NCBI RefSeq assembly: GCF_016863615.1
Contig: NZ_BOPF01000007.1
Coordinates: 248,001 to 312,000, forward strand
Origin: Virgisporangium aliadipatigenens
GTDB taxonomy: Bacteria; Actinomycetota; Actinomycetes; Mycobacteriales; Micromonosporaceae
DNA length: 64,000 nucleotides
Direction: 5' to 3'
Shown: one piece after another, positions 27,221 through 34,692 of the stretch
How positions within the stretch are numbered: the stretch's first letter is position 1
How the letters are laid out: every line of letters begins with the position of its first letter
Program-made: the position numbers and the translations under genes
The notes under the pieces: model-generated
Database searches by the model: none
Seen by the model: only the letters and a program-made list of their open reading frames with translations
Told to the model about the DNA's origin: nothing

Positions 27221-28261
27221 TCATGCGTGCGGAATGTGAATGACACGGTGGTCGGCAGTGACCGCCTTGACCTCTTCCAACCCCGCGATCGGCCACTCCG
27301 CGAACTGTTTGCGCAACGCCTCGGGATCGCCCCGCCAGTCGTGCAGGCTGATCACCACACGCTGGGCCTGTCCGTCCAGGACCTTTTCCTCGACGGCGGA
27401 CCAGATACCGCGGACCGAGCGCCCAGGCGGCGGAGAATAACAGTCGAACACGCGGCCCTCCACGAGGAAATCCGGCCTCTTGTCGGGGTTGTGCGGCTCG
27501 TTGTCCCGCCGGCGCGCGGTCATGATCTCCGGCCGCGACGGATTCTGCCGAACGCGGTACGCATGCTCGGCGAGGGCGTCGGCGCTGTCGTTCTCCCGTT
27601 GGTGCGAACGAACGGTGGACGGCACATCCTTGGGCTTGCTCCTGGTGCGAGGTCCGGTCGGTGACCCACCCGGCTTGCCGGTCGGCCAGGTCACGTCGTG
27701 AACGGTCGGCGGCGTGGCGCCACCCGTGGAACCGCGGACGCCCTCCGCGCCAAGGTTCGCGACGTCACGCAGCACCGTGTCCAGGTCCCTACCCGCTGAC
27801 GTGACGCGGCGCAGCGCGTCGTCGAGTCCCGCGAGGACGGTGGAGAGCCGTTCGAGCGTGGGGCCGGGCGCGCCGCCGCGCAGTACCTCGACGGTCAGAA
27901 CGCCGGCGGCGACGGTTCGCGCACCGGCGGCGTCGATCGCACCGCATGCGGCGGCGACGAGGTGACGGGCGGCCGTCACGTCGTTGATCACCTGTTGCGG
28001 CGTGGCCCGGTCCACCGCCGAGTCGAGGAACGTGAGTCCGGTCGCGATCGACGCGCGGACCGGAGCGAGAAGGACGGGGATGTCCTGCACCGCGACGGAC
28101 AAGCGCGTGATGCTGTCCGCGACGCCGGTGAGTCCGATGGCTCCCATCCGCGCCGCGACGTCCCGGATCGCGTCGGCCGTGGCGACGGCGGCGGCACCTG
28201 TGTCGTCGATCCCGACGGCGACCGTGCGCAGCCCGGTGTCGATCCCGCCGATGAAGGACAC
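27221..28261 (-). CDS. polymorphic toxin with C-terminal CdiA-type tRNA nuclease domain
   Basis: The product is 346 residues from GTG 28261. Residues 1-~165 are Ala/Thr-rich amphipathic helices, like the helical head of ESX/LXG-type secreted proteins. Residues ~165-215 are a Pro/Thr/Ser linker. The last ~125 residues match the CdiA C-terminal tRNase fold: ENDSADALAEHAYRVRQNP, then KRPDFLVEGRVFDCYSPP, RGIWSAVEEKV and VVISLHDW. This domain cleaves tRNA in rival cells. The helical head and lack of a signal peptide suggest type VII secretion, but no secretion genes are in the window. The immunity gene follows directly. Confidence 0.82.
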   Translation of the reverse strand: MSFIGGIDTGLRTVAVGIDDTGAAAVATADAIRDVAARMGAIGLTGVADSITRLSVAVQDIPVLLAPVRASIATGLTFLDSAVDRATPQQVINDVTAARHLVAAACGAIDAAGARTVAAGVLTVEVLRGGAPGPTLERLSTVLAGLDDALRRVTSAGRDLDTVLRDVANLGAEGVRGSTGGATPPTVHDVTWPTGKPGGSPTGPRTRSKPKDVPSTVRSHQRENDSADALAEHAYRVRQNPSRPEIMTARRRDNEPHNPDKRPDFLVEGRVFDCYSPPPGRSVRGIWSAVEEKVLDGQAQRVVISLHDWRGDPEALRKQFAEWPIAGLEEVKAVTADHRVIHIPHA

Positions 28262-28303
28262 GGCGACGTGTCTATCACGAACGATCCTCGTCGTGGTCGC
28301 CCG

Positions 28304-28465
28304 TCAGCGGTCCGCGACGAGTTCCGACTCCGCCGGCACACCCGGATCCGCCACCGCCTCGACGGCGACGATCCGTCCACAGAGGACGGCGGAAACAACG
28401 GCGCGCTCCTCGGAGCGTGCCGCCACGGGGGAAAGCCGTTCGAAACGCGACGTCAGGTCGTCCAC
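28304..28465 (-). CDS. possible small protein upstream of the toxin
   Basis: A 53-codon frame from GTG 28465 ends 42 bases before the toxin start and has mostly GC-ending codons. It reads as a short acidic helix-strand protein (LTSRFERLSPVAARSEERAV...). Toxins with helical heads often follow a small partner gene (YbaB/EbfC or WXG100 type). No such family can be recognised with confidence here, and there is no ribosome-binding site. It could equally be non-coding leader. Confidence 0.3.
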   Translation of the reverse strand: MDDLTSRFERLSPVAARSEERAVVSAVLCGRIVAVEAVADPGVPAESELVADR

Positions 28466-28487
28466 GCCATCATGACGCGCGGGCCGG

Positions 28488-29087
28488 TCAGGCCGCCGAC
28501 AGCCAGGACCAGGTGGAGTCGTCGACGAACGGCCCACCGCCGGAGTCGATCCGCAGCCGGTACGCGGAGTGCCGCAGGTACGTGTCCGGGAACGCCGCCG
28601 TCGCCAGCCGGATCCCGGTGGCGACGACGTCCACGCACCAGGTGGCGTCGTTGCGGAACAGTTCGTCGCCGGTCTGCGCGTCGACGAAGACCTCGCTGTT
28701 GCGGTGGCGCAGGTAGCGGACCGGCAGTTCGGCCGCGCGCAGGGAGACGCACCGGCGCTTGCCGTCCCCGCCGTTGAGCGGCGCCTCGACCAGGAAGCGC
28801 GCGTCGGGGTCGTCGTCGGCCACCGCCTCGATCCAGGCCTCGCCGTCGCGGTTGGTGATGTAGTGGTACTCGTTGCCGGCGGTGGTGGCCATCAGCAGGA
28901 TCGTGCTGCCGACGGCGGGAACGCCCTTGCCCGGCGACGGGTCCGCGGGTGCCGGCGCGCCGGCCGACGGCTCTCCACTGTGGACGGACGCGCTCGGCGA
29001 TGCCGCCGGATAGGTCGGGCGCGGCGCGTTGGAGCCGCACGCCGCGAGTGCGGCCAGGCAGAGCACCACCGCCACGATTCGCCCCAT
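28488..29087 (-). CDS. lipoprotein with AbfB-like carbohydrate-binding domain
   Basis: The product is 199 residues from ATG 29087. A lipobox LAAC ends the signal peptide at about residue 16, so the mature protein would be lipid-anchored outside. A Pro/Ser/Ala-rich linker runs to residue ~60. The rest resembles the beta-trefoil AbfB domain, with repeats such as LRAAELPVRYLRHRNSEVFV and TAAFPDTYLRHSAYRLRI. The family binds arabinose-containing polysaccharides. There is no catalytic domain attached, so it may be a surface binding protein. It is convergent with nothing and its start faces a peptidase gene. Confidence 0.82.
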   Translation of the reverse strand: MGRIVAVVLCLAALAACGSNAPRPTYPAASPSASVHSGEPSAGAPAPADPSPGKGVPAVGSTILLMATTAGNEYHYITNRDGEAWIEAVADDDPDARFLVEAPLNGGDGKRRCVSLRAAELPVRYLRHRNSEVFVDAQTGDELFRNDATWCVDVVATGIRLATAAFPDTYLRHSAYRLRIDSGGGPFVDDSTWSWLSAA

Positions 29088-29142
29088 GGCCGCACACCCT
29101 AATCCCCACCCGTTCCCGAGCGTAGCGGGCATCCCGACCAAC

Positions 29143-29148
29143 TAATGT
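29143..29148 (+). promoter_or_regulatory. -10 hexamer of the peptidase operon
   Basis: TAATGT lies seven bases before ATG 29156 with no ribosome-binding site, indicating a leaderless transcript. Confidence 0.55.
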
Positions 29149-29155
29149 GCGGTGC

Positions 29156-30259
29156 ATGTCCTTGTACACGCCCGACCGCCTGGCCACCGCCCGGCGCGTC
29201 GCCGCGGCCGCGAAACTCGACGCGCTGCTGCTCACTCCCGGTTCCGACCTGCGCTACCTCACCGGGTACGACGCGCACGCGGCGGAACGCCTCACCTGTC
29301 TCGTCCTGCCGGTCGACGGCGATCCGGTGCTGATCGTGCCGCGGCTGGAGCGGCCGGCGGCCGAGGCCTCCCCGGCGGAGTCGCTCGGGATCACGCTCGT
29401 CGACCACTCCGACGGCACCGATCCGTACCCGCTGGTGGCGAAGGTGATCGGTGGGGCGGGTGCGGTCGGGCTGGCCGACCGGATGTGGGCGGCGCAGGTG
29501 CTCGGCCTGCGGGCGGCGTTGCCGGGGACGGAGCAGCGGCTCGCCGGCGGGGTGCTCAAGGAGCTGCGGATGCGCAAGTCGCCGGACGAGGTGGCGGCGC
29601 TGCACGCGGCCGGTGCGGCGATCGACGCCGTGCACGCGCGGATGGGGGAGTGGTTGCGGCCCGGGCGGACCGAGGACGAGGTCGCCGCCGACATCGGGTC
29701 CGCGATCCGCGAGGCCGGTCACGCCGCTGTCGGGTTCGTCATCGTCGCATCCGGGGAGAACGGCGCCAGCCCGCACCACGGAAGCGGCAGCCGCGTGATC
29801 GGGGCGGGCGATCCGGTGGTGGTGGACATCGGCGGCCCGATGCCGGACGGCTACTGGTCGGACTGCACACGCACCTACGTGGCCGGCGGCGCGCCGCCGG
29901 CGGAGTTCGCCGCGTACTACGAGGTGCTGTACGCCGCGCAGCGGGCCGCGGTGGCGGCGGTGCGCCCGGGGGTGCGCTGCGCCGAGATCGACGCGGTCGC
30001 CCGCGACGTCATCGCCGGGGCCGGCTTCGGGGACGCATTCTTGCACCGGACCGGGCACGGGATCGGCCTGGACGGGCACGAGGATCCCTACATCGTCGCC
30101 GGGAACGACATCCCGCTGGAGCCGGGGATGGCGTTCTCGGTGGAGCCGGGCATCTATCACGCGGGGCGGCACGGGGCCCGGATCGAGGACATCGTGGTGT
30201 GTACGGACGACGGAGTCTCGCGGTGCAACACCCGCCCGACCGAACTGGTGGTGCTGTGA
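29156..30259 (+). CDS. M24-family Xaa-Pro aminopeptidase-like protein
   Basis: The product is 367 residues. The N-terminal creatinase-like domain (to ~130) is followed by the pita-bread domain. The five metal ligands are visible: Asp in VVDIGGPMPDGYWSDCTRT (two), His in HRTGHGIGLDGHE, Glu in FSVEPGIY and Glu in GARIEDIVV. It should cleave N-terminal residues before proline in the cytoplasm. I start at ATG 29156 because of the leaderless promoter; GTG 29147 is an in-frame alternative. It overlaps the acyl-CoA dehydrogenase gene by one base (TGATG). Confidence 0.9.
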   Translation: MSLYTPDRLATARRVAAAAKLDALLLTPGSDLRYLTGYDAHAAERLTCLVLPVDGDPVLIVPRLERPAAEASPAESLGITLVDHSDGTDPYPLVAKVIGGAGAVGLADRMWAAQVLGLRAALPGTEQRLAGGVLKELRMRKSPDEVAALHAAGAAIDAVHARMGEWLRPGRTEDEVAADIGSAIREAGHAAVGFVIVASGENGASPHHGSGSRVIGAGDPVVVDIGGPMPDGYWSDCTRTYVAGGAPPAEFAAYYEVLYAAQRAAVAAVRPGVRCAEIDAVARDVIAGAGFGDAFLHRTGHGIGLDGHEDPYIVAGNDIPLEPGMAFSVEPGIYHAGRHGARIEDIVVCTDDGVSRCNTRPTELVVL

Positions 30260-31407
30260 TGGCGCGCGTGGAACGTTTCCTGCCCTCCGAGGAGGCCGCC
30301 GACCTGCTGGAGCTGGTGGGCGACCTGGCCGACAACGAACTGGCGCCTCAGGTGGCCGGCTTCGAGGAACGCGCGGAGTTCCCCCGCGAGGTGCTGCGCA
30401 CCCTGGGCCGGGCCGGCCTGCTCGGGCTGCCGTACCCGGTGGAGTACGGCGGCGGCGGCCAGCCCTACGAGGTCTACCTCCAGGTGCTGGAGGAACTGGC
30501 CCGCCGCTGGCTGGCCGTCGCGGAGGCGGTGAGCGTGCACACGCTCTCGGCGTTCCCCACATATGCATTCGGTACGGACGAGCAGAAGAAGCGGCACCTC
30601 CCCGACATGCTCGGCGGCGAACTGCTCGGGGCCTACTGCCTGTCCGAGCCGCAGGGCGGGTCGGACGCGGCGTCGCTCACCACGAAGGCGACCCGCGACG
30701 GCGACACGTACACGATCACCGGCACCAAGGCCTGGATCACCCACGCCCGGGTGGCCGACTTCTACAACGTCTTCTGCCGCACGGGCGGCCCGGGCCCGAA
30801 GGGCATCTCGTGCGTGCTCGTCGACGCCGGAACGCCCGGCCTCGAGCCGCAGGTCGCCGAGCGCACGATGGGCCTGCGCTCCTCCCCGGTGGCGCAGGTG
30901 GTCCTCGACGGCGTCCGGGTCCCCGCCGAACGCCTCGTCGGCCCCGAGGGCGGCGGCTTCACCATCGCGATGAGCGCCCTGGACAGCGGCCGGCTCGGCA
31001 TCGCGGCGTGCGCGGTGGGGCTGGCGCAGGCGGCGCTGGACCACGCGAGCGAGTACGCGAAGGGGCGCACGCAGTTCGGCAAGCCGATCATCGAACATCA
31101 GGGGCTGGGCTTCCTGCTGGCCGACATGGCGACGCAGGTCTCCGCGGCCCGCGCGCTGACGCTGGCTGCCGCGCGGCTGCGCGACGCCGGGCGGCCGTTC
31201 GGGATCGAGGCGGCGAAGGCGAAGCTGTTCGCGACCGACACGGCCATGCGGGTGACCACCGACGCGGTCCAGGTGCTGGGCGGCTACGGCTACGTCAGCG
31301 AGTACCCGGTCGAACGCTTCATGCGCGAGGCGAAGGTGCTGCAGATCGTCGAGGGCACCAACCAGATCCAGCGCATGGTCATCGCTCGATCACTCTCCCG
31401 GGAGTAG
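30259..31407 (+). CDS. acyl-CoA dehydrogenase
   Basis: The product is 382 residues. The FAD-contacting segment YCLSEPQGGSDAASLTTKAT is near residue 125, and the first signature is in GTKAWITHARVADFYNVF. The second signature is VLGGYGYVSEYPVERFMREAK, followed by QIVEGTNQIQRMVIARSL, in which the Glu of VEGTN is the catalytic base of short- and medium-chain enzymes. It oxidises an acyl-CoA to the enoyl-CoA, passing electrons to ETF. It is coupled to the peptidase gene; a metabolic link between them is not obvious. Confidence 0.92.
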   Translation: MARVERFLPSEEAADLLELVGDLADNELAPQVAGFEERAEFPREVLRTLGRAGLLGLPYPVEYGGGGQPYEVYLQVLEELARRWLAVAEAVSVHTLSAFPTYAFGTDEQKKRHLPDMLGGELLGAYCLSEPQGGSDAASLTTKATRDGDTYTITGTKAWITHARVADFYNVFCRTGGPGPKGISCVLVDAGTPGLEPQVAERTMGLRSSPVAQVVLDGVRVPAERLVGPEGGGFTIAMSALDSGRLGIAACAVGLAQAALDHASEYAKGRTQFGKPIIEHQGLGFLLADMATQVSAARALTLAAARLRDAGRPFGIEAAKAKLFATDTAMRVTTDAVQVLGGYGYVSEYPVERFMREAKVLQIVEGTNQIQRMVIARSLSRE

Positions 31408-31429
31408 GCGGTCCCAGGCGGGAACCATG

Positions 31430-31451
31430 CGTACCACACGCGTGGTACGGT
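31430..31451. promoter_or_regulatory. palindromic operator and promoter of the small toxin-antitoxin-like pair
   Basis: CGTACCAC at 31430-31437 and GTGGTACG at 31442-31449 form a perfect 8-bp inverted repeat around four bases. The -10 TACGGT (31446-31451) overlaps the right arm and lies seven bases before GTG 31459, so the transcript is leaderless. A repressor such as the ribbon-helix-helix protein of the pair would block the promoter. Confidence 0.65.
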
Positions 31452-31458
31452 CTTCGGC

Positions 31459-31743
31459 GTGGGGGACCGGTTCAGCCTCACCGTCGAGGGTCTGCACAAC
31501 GTCAGCGTCTACGGGATAGAGCCGCGGGAAGTGTGGGAAGCGCTCCATGCTGCCCGGCGGCTCACCCGTCAGGTCAGCGACGAGGCCAACGCGATATTCG
31601 GCGTGACGGGCAAGGGCCGGTACCTCGTGGTGCTCGTGGTCGAGTCGGCCGGTGCCGACAACGACTGGGACGTCGTCGCCGCGCGCGAGATGTTCCCTGA
31701 CGAAATGGCCATGTTCGACCGTTACGCCGGAGGCAGGCGATGA
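31459..31743 (+). CDS. small putative toxin (BrnT/RelE-like)
   Basis: The product is 94 residues. It starts with a strand, then an amphipathic helix (REVWEALHAARRLTRQVS) and a strand-rich core (IFGVTGKGRYLVVLVVESA) ending in NDWDVVAAREMFPDEMAMFDRY. This size and order of strands and helices recall BrnT/RelE-type ribonuclease toxins, and the ending is similar to that of BrnT (AREMTxxE). The partner gene overlaps by four bases (ATGA) and encodes a likely ribbon-helix-helix protein. It is toxin-first, as in brnTA. Function is inferred from layout and weak motif resemblance. Confidence 0.62.
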   Translation: MGDRFSLTVEGLHNVSVYGIEPREVWEALHAARRLTRQVSDEANAIFGVTGKGRYLVVLVVESAGADNDWDVVAAREMFPDEMAMFDRYAGGRR

Positions 31744-32030
31744 AGGAAGCGTTACACCGCAACCTGGCCGACGAGATAGCCCTGGGCGACGACGCCGGGC
31801 TGCCCGTGCCGGACAGCGACGTGCCGATGGTCAGCAGGTCCCTGCGGCTGCCGCTGGACCTGTACCAGCGGGTGTGCGCCGCTGCCAACGAGAGAGGCGT
31901 GGGGGTCACCACCCTGATGCGGCAGTTCGTCGAGGCGGGGATGTCCGACCTTGACGACGGGGCCGTCATCGCGGTCGCCGACCTCCGTCGGGCGATGGCC
32001 AGCCTGGCCCGTCCCGCACCCTCCGCATAG
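31740..32030 (+). CDS. ribbon-helix-helix antitoxin-like protein
   Basis: The product is 96 residues. The middle part SRSLRLPLDLYQRVCAAANE followed by GVGVTTLMRQFVEAGMSD has the strand-helix-helix layout of CopG/Arc-type DNA-binding proteins. In BrnA-like antitoxins this domain binds the promoter palindrome. It overlaps the upstream putative toxin gene by four bases, and the operator at 31430-31449 would be its site. Residues 1-30 could be the part that wraps the toxin. Confidence 0.65.
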   Translation: MKEALHRNLADEIALGDDAGLPVPDSDVPMVSRSLRLPLDLYQRVCAAANERGVGVTTLMRQFVEAGMSDLDDGAVIAVADLRRAMASLARPAPSA

Positions 32031-32096
32031 CCCCCAACTACTCAGCGCGGTCGCCGAAGTGGCCGCGCCGCATTGTGGCCTTTTTCGATGATCGAG

Positions 32097-32160
32097 GTCG
32101 CGCGTCCGTCGGGCGCGCGACCGTTCTTCCCGTCGCACCGCTTCGCTGCCACGTCCGCGT
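32097..32160 (-). repeat. dispersed hairpin repeat, copy B
   Basis: Read on the minus strand this matches 13289-13383 in four ordered blocks but lacks about 31 bases of the other copy. Positions 32096-32107 and 32111-32122 fold into a 12-bp stem with a 3-base loop. It lies between two convergent gene ends, where a bidirectional terminator would be expected. A T-run (TTTTTCG, 32081-32087) lies on its left side. A second inverted repeat, GGTGCACCCCGTCG / CGACGGGGTGCACC, follows at about 32174-32202. Confidence 0.68.
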
Positions 32161-32217
32161 TCCCACGAACGACGGTGCACCCCGTCGCCCGACGGGGTGC
32201 ACCGTGCTGCCCGGTGT

Positions 32218-32859
32218 CTACGCGGCGACGAGCCCGGCGAGGTGCTTCGCGTGCTCCTCGGCGGTGGCGTGGGCGTTGCGCAGCGACTCCTCGTGCAGCC
32301 CGATCAGCTCCGACATCGCCGGGGTGACCGGGGCCAGGGTCAGCTCCGCCTCGACCACCTTCAGGTCCAGGCCCCAGGAGTCGGCGAAGATGCGGCGCAG
32401 GTACGGGGTGGCGTGGTCCCAGCCCTCGCGCGGCGTTCCGGGGCCGTAGCCGCCGCCGCGGCTCATCACGAGCACCGCGGGCCGGCCGGCGAGCGGCCGG
32501 TCGCCCTGGGGCCCGACGCGCGGGTCCAGGATGACCAGGTCGAGCCAGGTCTTGACGTGCTGCGGGACGCCGAAGTTGTACAGCGGGCTGGCGAACAGGT
32601 AGCCGTCGGCCTCGAGAAGTTCGTCGGCGAGGCGGCCGGCCAGCGCCACGGCGTCGTGCCCGGCGGAGGAGGACTGGCCGAACGCCACCCGCACGGCGGC
32701 CGCCCACGCGCCGGCGCTCAACGGCTCGAGGCCGACGTCGCGGCGGGTGATCCGGGCGTCGGGGTGCTCGGTGCGCCAGCCGGCCTCGACGGTGTCGGCG
32801 ACGGCCCGGCTGATCGACCCTTCGGTGCGGACACTGCCGTCCAGGCGGAACAGGTTCAT
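32218..32859 (-). CDS. azoR: FMN-dependent NADH-azoreductase
   Basis: The product is 213 residues of the flavodoxin-like fold. The N-terminal phosphate-binding loop is RLDGSVRTEGSISR, the FMN contact SPLYNFGVPQHVKTWLD is near residue 93, and MSRGGGYG near 131. AzoR reduces quinones and azo dyes by two-electron transfer from NAD(P)H, protecting against electrophiles. The divergent MarR gene and a perfect palindrome between them indicate control by MarR, as for other quinone-responsive azoR genes. Confidence 0.9.
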   Translation of the reverse strand: MNLFRLDGSVRTEGSISRAVADTVEAGWRTEHPDARITRRDVGLEPLSAGAWAAAVRVAFGQSSSAGHDAVALAGRLADELLEADGYLFASPLYNFGVPQHVKTWLDLVILDPRVGPQGDRPLAGRPAVLVMSRGGGYGPGTPREGWDHATPYLRRIFADSWGLDLKVVEAELTLAPVTPAMSELIGLHEESLRNAHATAEEHAKHLAGLVAA

Positions 32860-32930
32860 CTTCGACTCCTGGGAGTAAGGGTTTCCCTAGCGCTCTCCAA
32901 TATGAGTGGTTAAACAGAACATCTGCAATG

Positions 32931-32966
32931 CCACAGATCTGTGGGCAAGCTCTCACCGGCTACGAT
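32931..32966. promoter_or_regulatory. MarR operator and promoter
   Basis: CCACAGATCTGTGG at 32931-32944 is a perfect 14-bp palindrome. TACGAT at 32961-32966 is a -10 seven bases before ATG 32974. Position in the 114-base gap between azoR and the marR-type gene suits an operator shared by both. Confidence 0.65.
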
Positions 32967-32973
32967 GTTGTTC

Positions 32974-33534
32974 ATGAACGACGCTCGCGGCCACGACGAT
33001 GAGCCGTGCCGTGGGCTGCACAACGACCTCGGCTGGGCGCTCGGCACCGTGTTCCGCACGTACGCCAAGGCCGTCCGGATGGCGTTCGCGGATCTGCCCG
33101 GCGGGCCGCGGGGCTACCAGGTGCTGACCGCCGCCGGTTCCGGCCTCGCGGGCACCCAGCTGACCCTCGCGGCCTGGCTCGGCGTCGACCGCACGGTGAT
33201 GACCTACCTGCTCGACGACCTGGAGAAGGCCGGCGTCATCGAGCGGCAGCCGGACCCGGCCGACCGGCGGGCCCGGCGGATCGTGCTCACGCCGTCCGGG
33301 CGGGACCTGCTCGGCGCCCTCAACCGGCGGCTCGACGAGGTCGAGGAACGGGTTCTCGTGGCGCTGGAGCCGGTCGAGCGCGCGACGTTCCGGGACCTGA
33401 CGGCGCGGCTGGCGTCGCACTTCGCGGAGCCGTCGACCGACGCGTGCGTCGAGGTGGCGCAGGCCGAGGCGGAGCTGCCGCCGGAACGGCCGCGTCGCCG
33501 CCGGCGCGCACCCGCCCGCCCGACCTCCCGCTGA
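32974..33534 (+). CDS. MarR-family transcriptional regulator
   Basis: The product is 186 residues from ATG 32974, chosen for the leaderless promoter; ATG 32965 is in frame upstream. The winged helix-turn-helix spans about residues 45-110, including GTQLTLAAWLGVDRTVMTYLLDDLEKAGVIERQ and the wing DPADRRARRIVLT. A C-terminal Arg/Pro-rich tail of about 30 residues (RPRRRRRAPARP) is unusual. It likely represses azoR and itself, being released by a quinone or oxidant. Confidence 0.9.
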   Translation: MNDARGHDDEPCRGLHNDLGWALGTVFRTYAKAVRMAFADLPGGPRGYQVLTAAGSGLAGTQLTLAAWLGVDRTVMTYLLDDLEKAGVIERQPDPADRRARRIVLTPSGRDLLGALNRRLDEVEERVLVALEPVERATFRDLTARLASHFAEPSTDACVEVAQAEAELPPERPRRRRRAPARPTSR

Positions 33535-33604
33535 CCGCACCCCGTCCCGGCGGCGCGGCAAAGGACCCGCACCCGGCGGGCGCGAAGCGCGGAGAAGAAA
33601 AGCG

Positions 33605-33640
33605 TCCGGGCCGGCGCCACGACGGCAGCACCGGCCCGGA
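33605..33640. terminator. bidirectional hairpin terminator
   Basis: TCCGGGCCGG and CCGGCCCGGA form a perfect 10-bp stem with a 16-base loop between the convergent MarR and secreted-protein genes. Confidence 0.65.
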
Positions 33641-33657
33641 GGGACCCGACGAACGCG

Positions 33658-34137
33658 CTACGCCGGGATGTGCCCGGCCGCGACCGCCTTCGCCACCGCC
33701 GACTTGAGCGAGCGCTTGTACATGTCCGCGATGGCCCGGTCGGTCGCCTCGCCCTGCCCGCCGTTGAACGCCAGGGCGTCGATCGTGTGATCGCGCACGG
33801 CCGCCACGGCCTGCGGGTTCAGGCCCTTGATCGCCGCGGTGAACATGTTCGTGCCGGTGTCGACCGTGCAGTTGGCGCCGGCGGCGTCGCAGTGCAGGTA
33901 GACGCCGGAGACACCGGTGACGGCGTGGGCCCGCACCACGATCGTCACCCGGATCGTGTACTCGTGCAGCGGCGCACCGTCGACCAGGCTCAGGAAGGGC
34001 GCGTTGTTCCCCACGACCAGCGTGATCGGAGGGACCGGGATCGAGGCCCGGTCCGCCGCGAACGCCGACTGCCCGACCACCGCGCTGACGGCGAGTGTCG
34101 CGAGCGTGGCGACGACGACGAGAACCTTCTTGTACAC
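33658..34137 (-). CDS. secreted protein of unknown function
   Basis: The product is 159 residues from GTG 34137, with GGGAGA seven bases upstream. A signal peptide (VYKKVLVVVATLATLAVSAV...SAFA-A) ends near residue 28. The mature part has a beta-rich middle with two cysteines (VYLHCDAAGANCTVD), probably a disulfide. A helical C-terminus follows (ATDRAIADMYKRSLKSAVAKAVAA). No family is recognised. It is divergent from an Lrp-type regulator gene, 107 bases away, which may control it. Confidence 0.72.
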   Translation of the reverse strand: MYKKVLVVVATLATLAVSAVVGQSAFAADRASIPVPPITLVVGNNAPFLSLVDGAPLHEYTIRVTIVVRAHAVTGVSGVYLHCDAAGANCTVDTGTNMFTAAIKGLNPQAVAAVRDHTIDALAFNGGQGEATDRAIADMYKRSLKSAVAKAVAAGHIPA

Positions 34138-34244
34138 GTGTGATCTCCCAACGATCGATGGTTGCCGAAGGGAGGATGCCATGCGGGGGCAAACGGGCGG
34201 ATCTGAAGATTCGCGGGCGAACACGGAACGCTAAGGTGTCCGGC

Positions 34245-34685
34245 GTGGAAGACACCGATCGCGCGATCGTGCGTTCGCTCGCCGAGGACGGGCGGCTCTC
34301 GTACACCGATCTGGCCGAACGCGTGGGCCTGTCGGTGTCGGCCGTGCACCAGCGGGTGCGCCGGCTGGAGCAGCGCGGCGTGATCAAGGGCTATGCCGCC
34401 CGGGTCGACCACGAGGCGCTCGGGCTGCCGCTGTCGGCGTTCGTGGCGATCCGGCCGATCGGCGCTCCGGAGCCGGACGACGCCCCGGACAAGCTCGCCG
34501 GGTTCCCCGAGATCGAGGCGTGCTACTCGGTCGCCGGCGACGACTTCTACCTGCTGCTGGTGCGGGTGGCCGGCCCCGCCGACCTGGAACGCCTCCTGCA
34601 GCAGATCCGCGTGGCGGCCAACGTCACCACGCGCACCACCGTTGTCCTGTCCACGCCCTACGAGGGCCGACCCCCCCAGGTGTGA
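34245..34685 (+). CDS. Lrp/AsnC-family transcriptional regulator
   Basis: The product is 146 residues. The N-terminal helix-turn-helix (DRAIVRSLAEDGRLSYTDLA and VGLSVSAVHQRVRRLEQRGVI) is followed by the RAM effector domain (YSVAGDDFYLLLVRV). GTG 34245 is chosen because TAAGGT (34232-34237) lies seven bases upstream, giving a leaderless transcript. Family members respond to amino acids. It is divergent from a secreted-protein gene and followed after 7 bases by a small gene. Confidence 0.9.
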   Translation: MEDTDRAIVRSLAEDGRLSYTDLAERVGLSVSAVHQRVRRLEQRGVIKGYAARVDHEALGLPLSAFVAIRPIGAPEPDDAPDKLAGFPEIEACYSVAGDDFYLLLVRVAGPADLERLLQQIRVAANVTTRTTVVLSTPYEGRPPQV

Positions 34686-34692
34686 ACGAACG

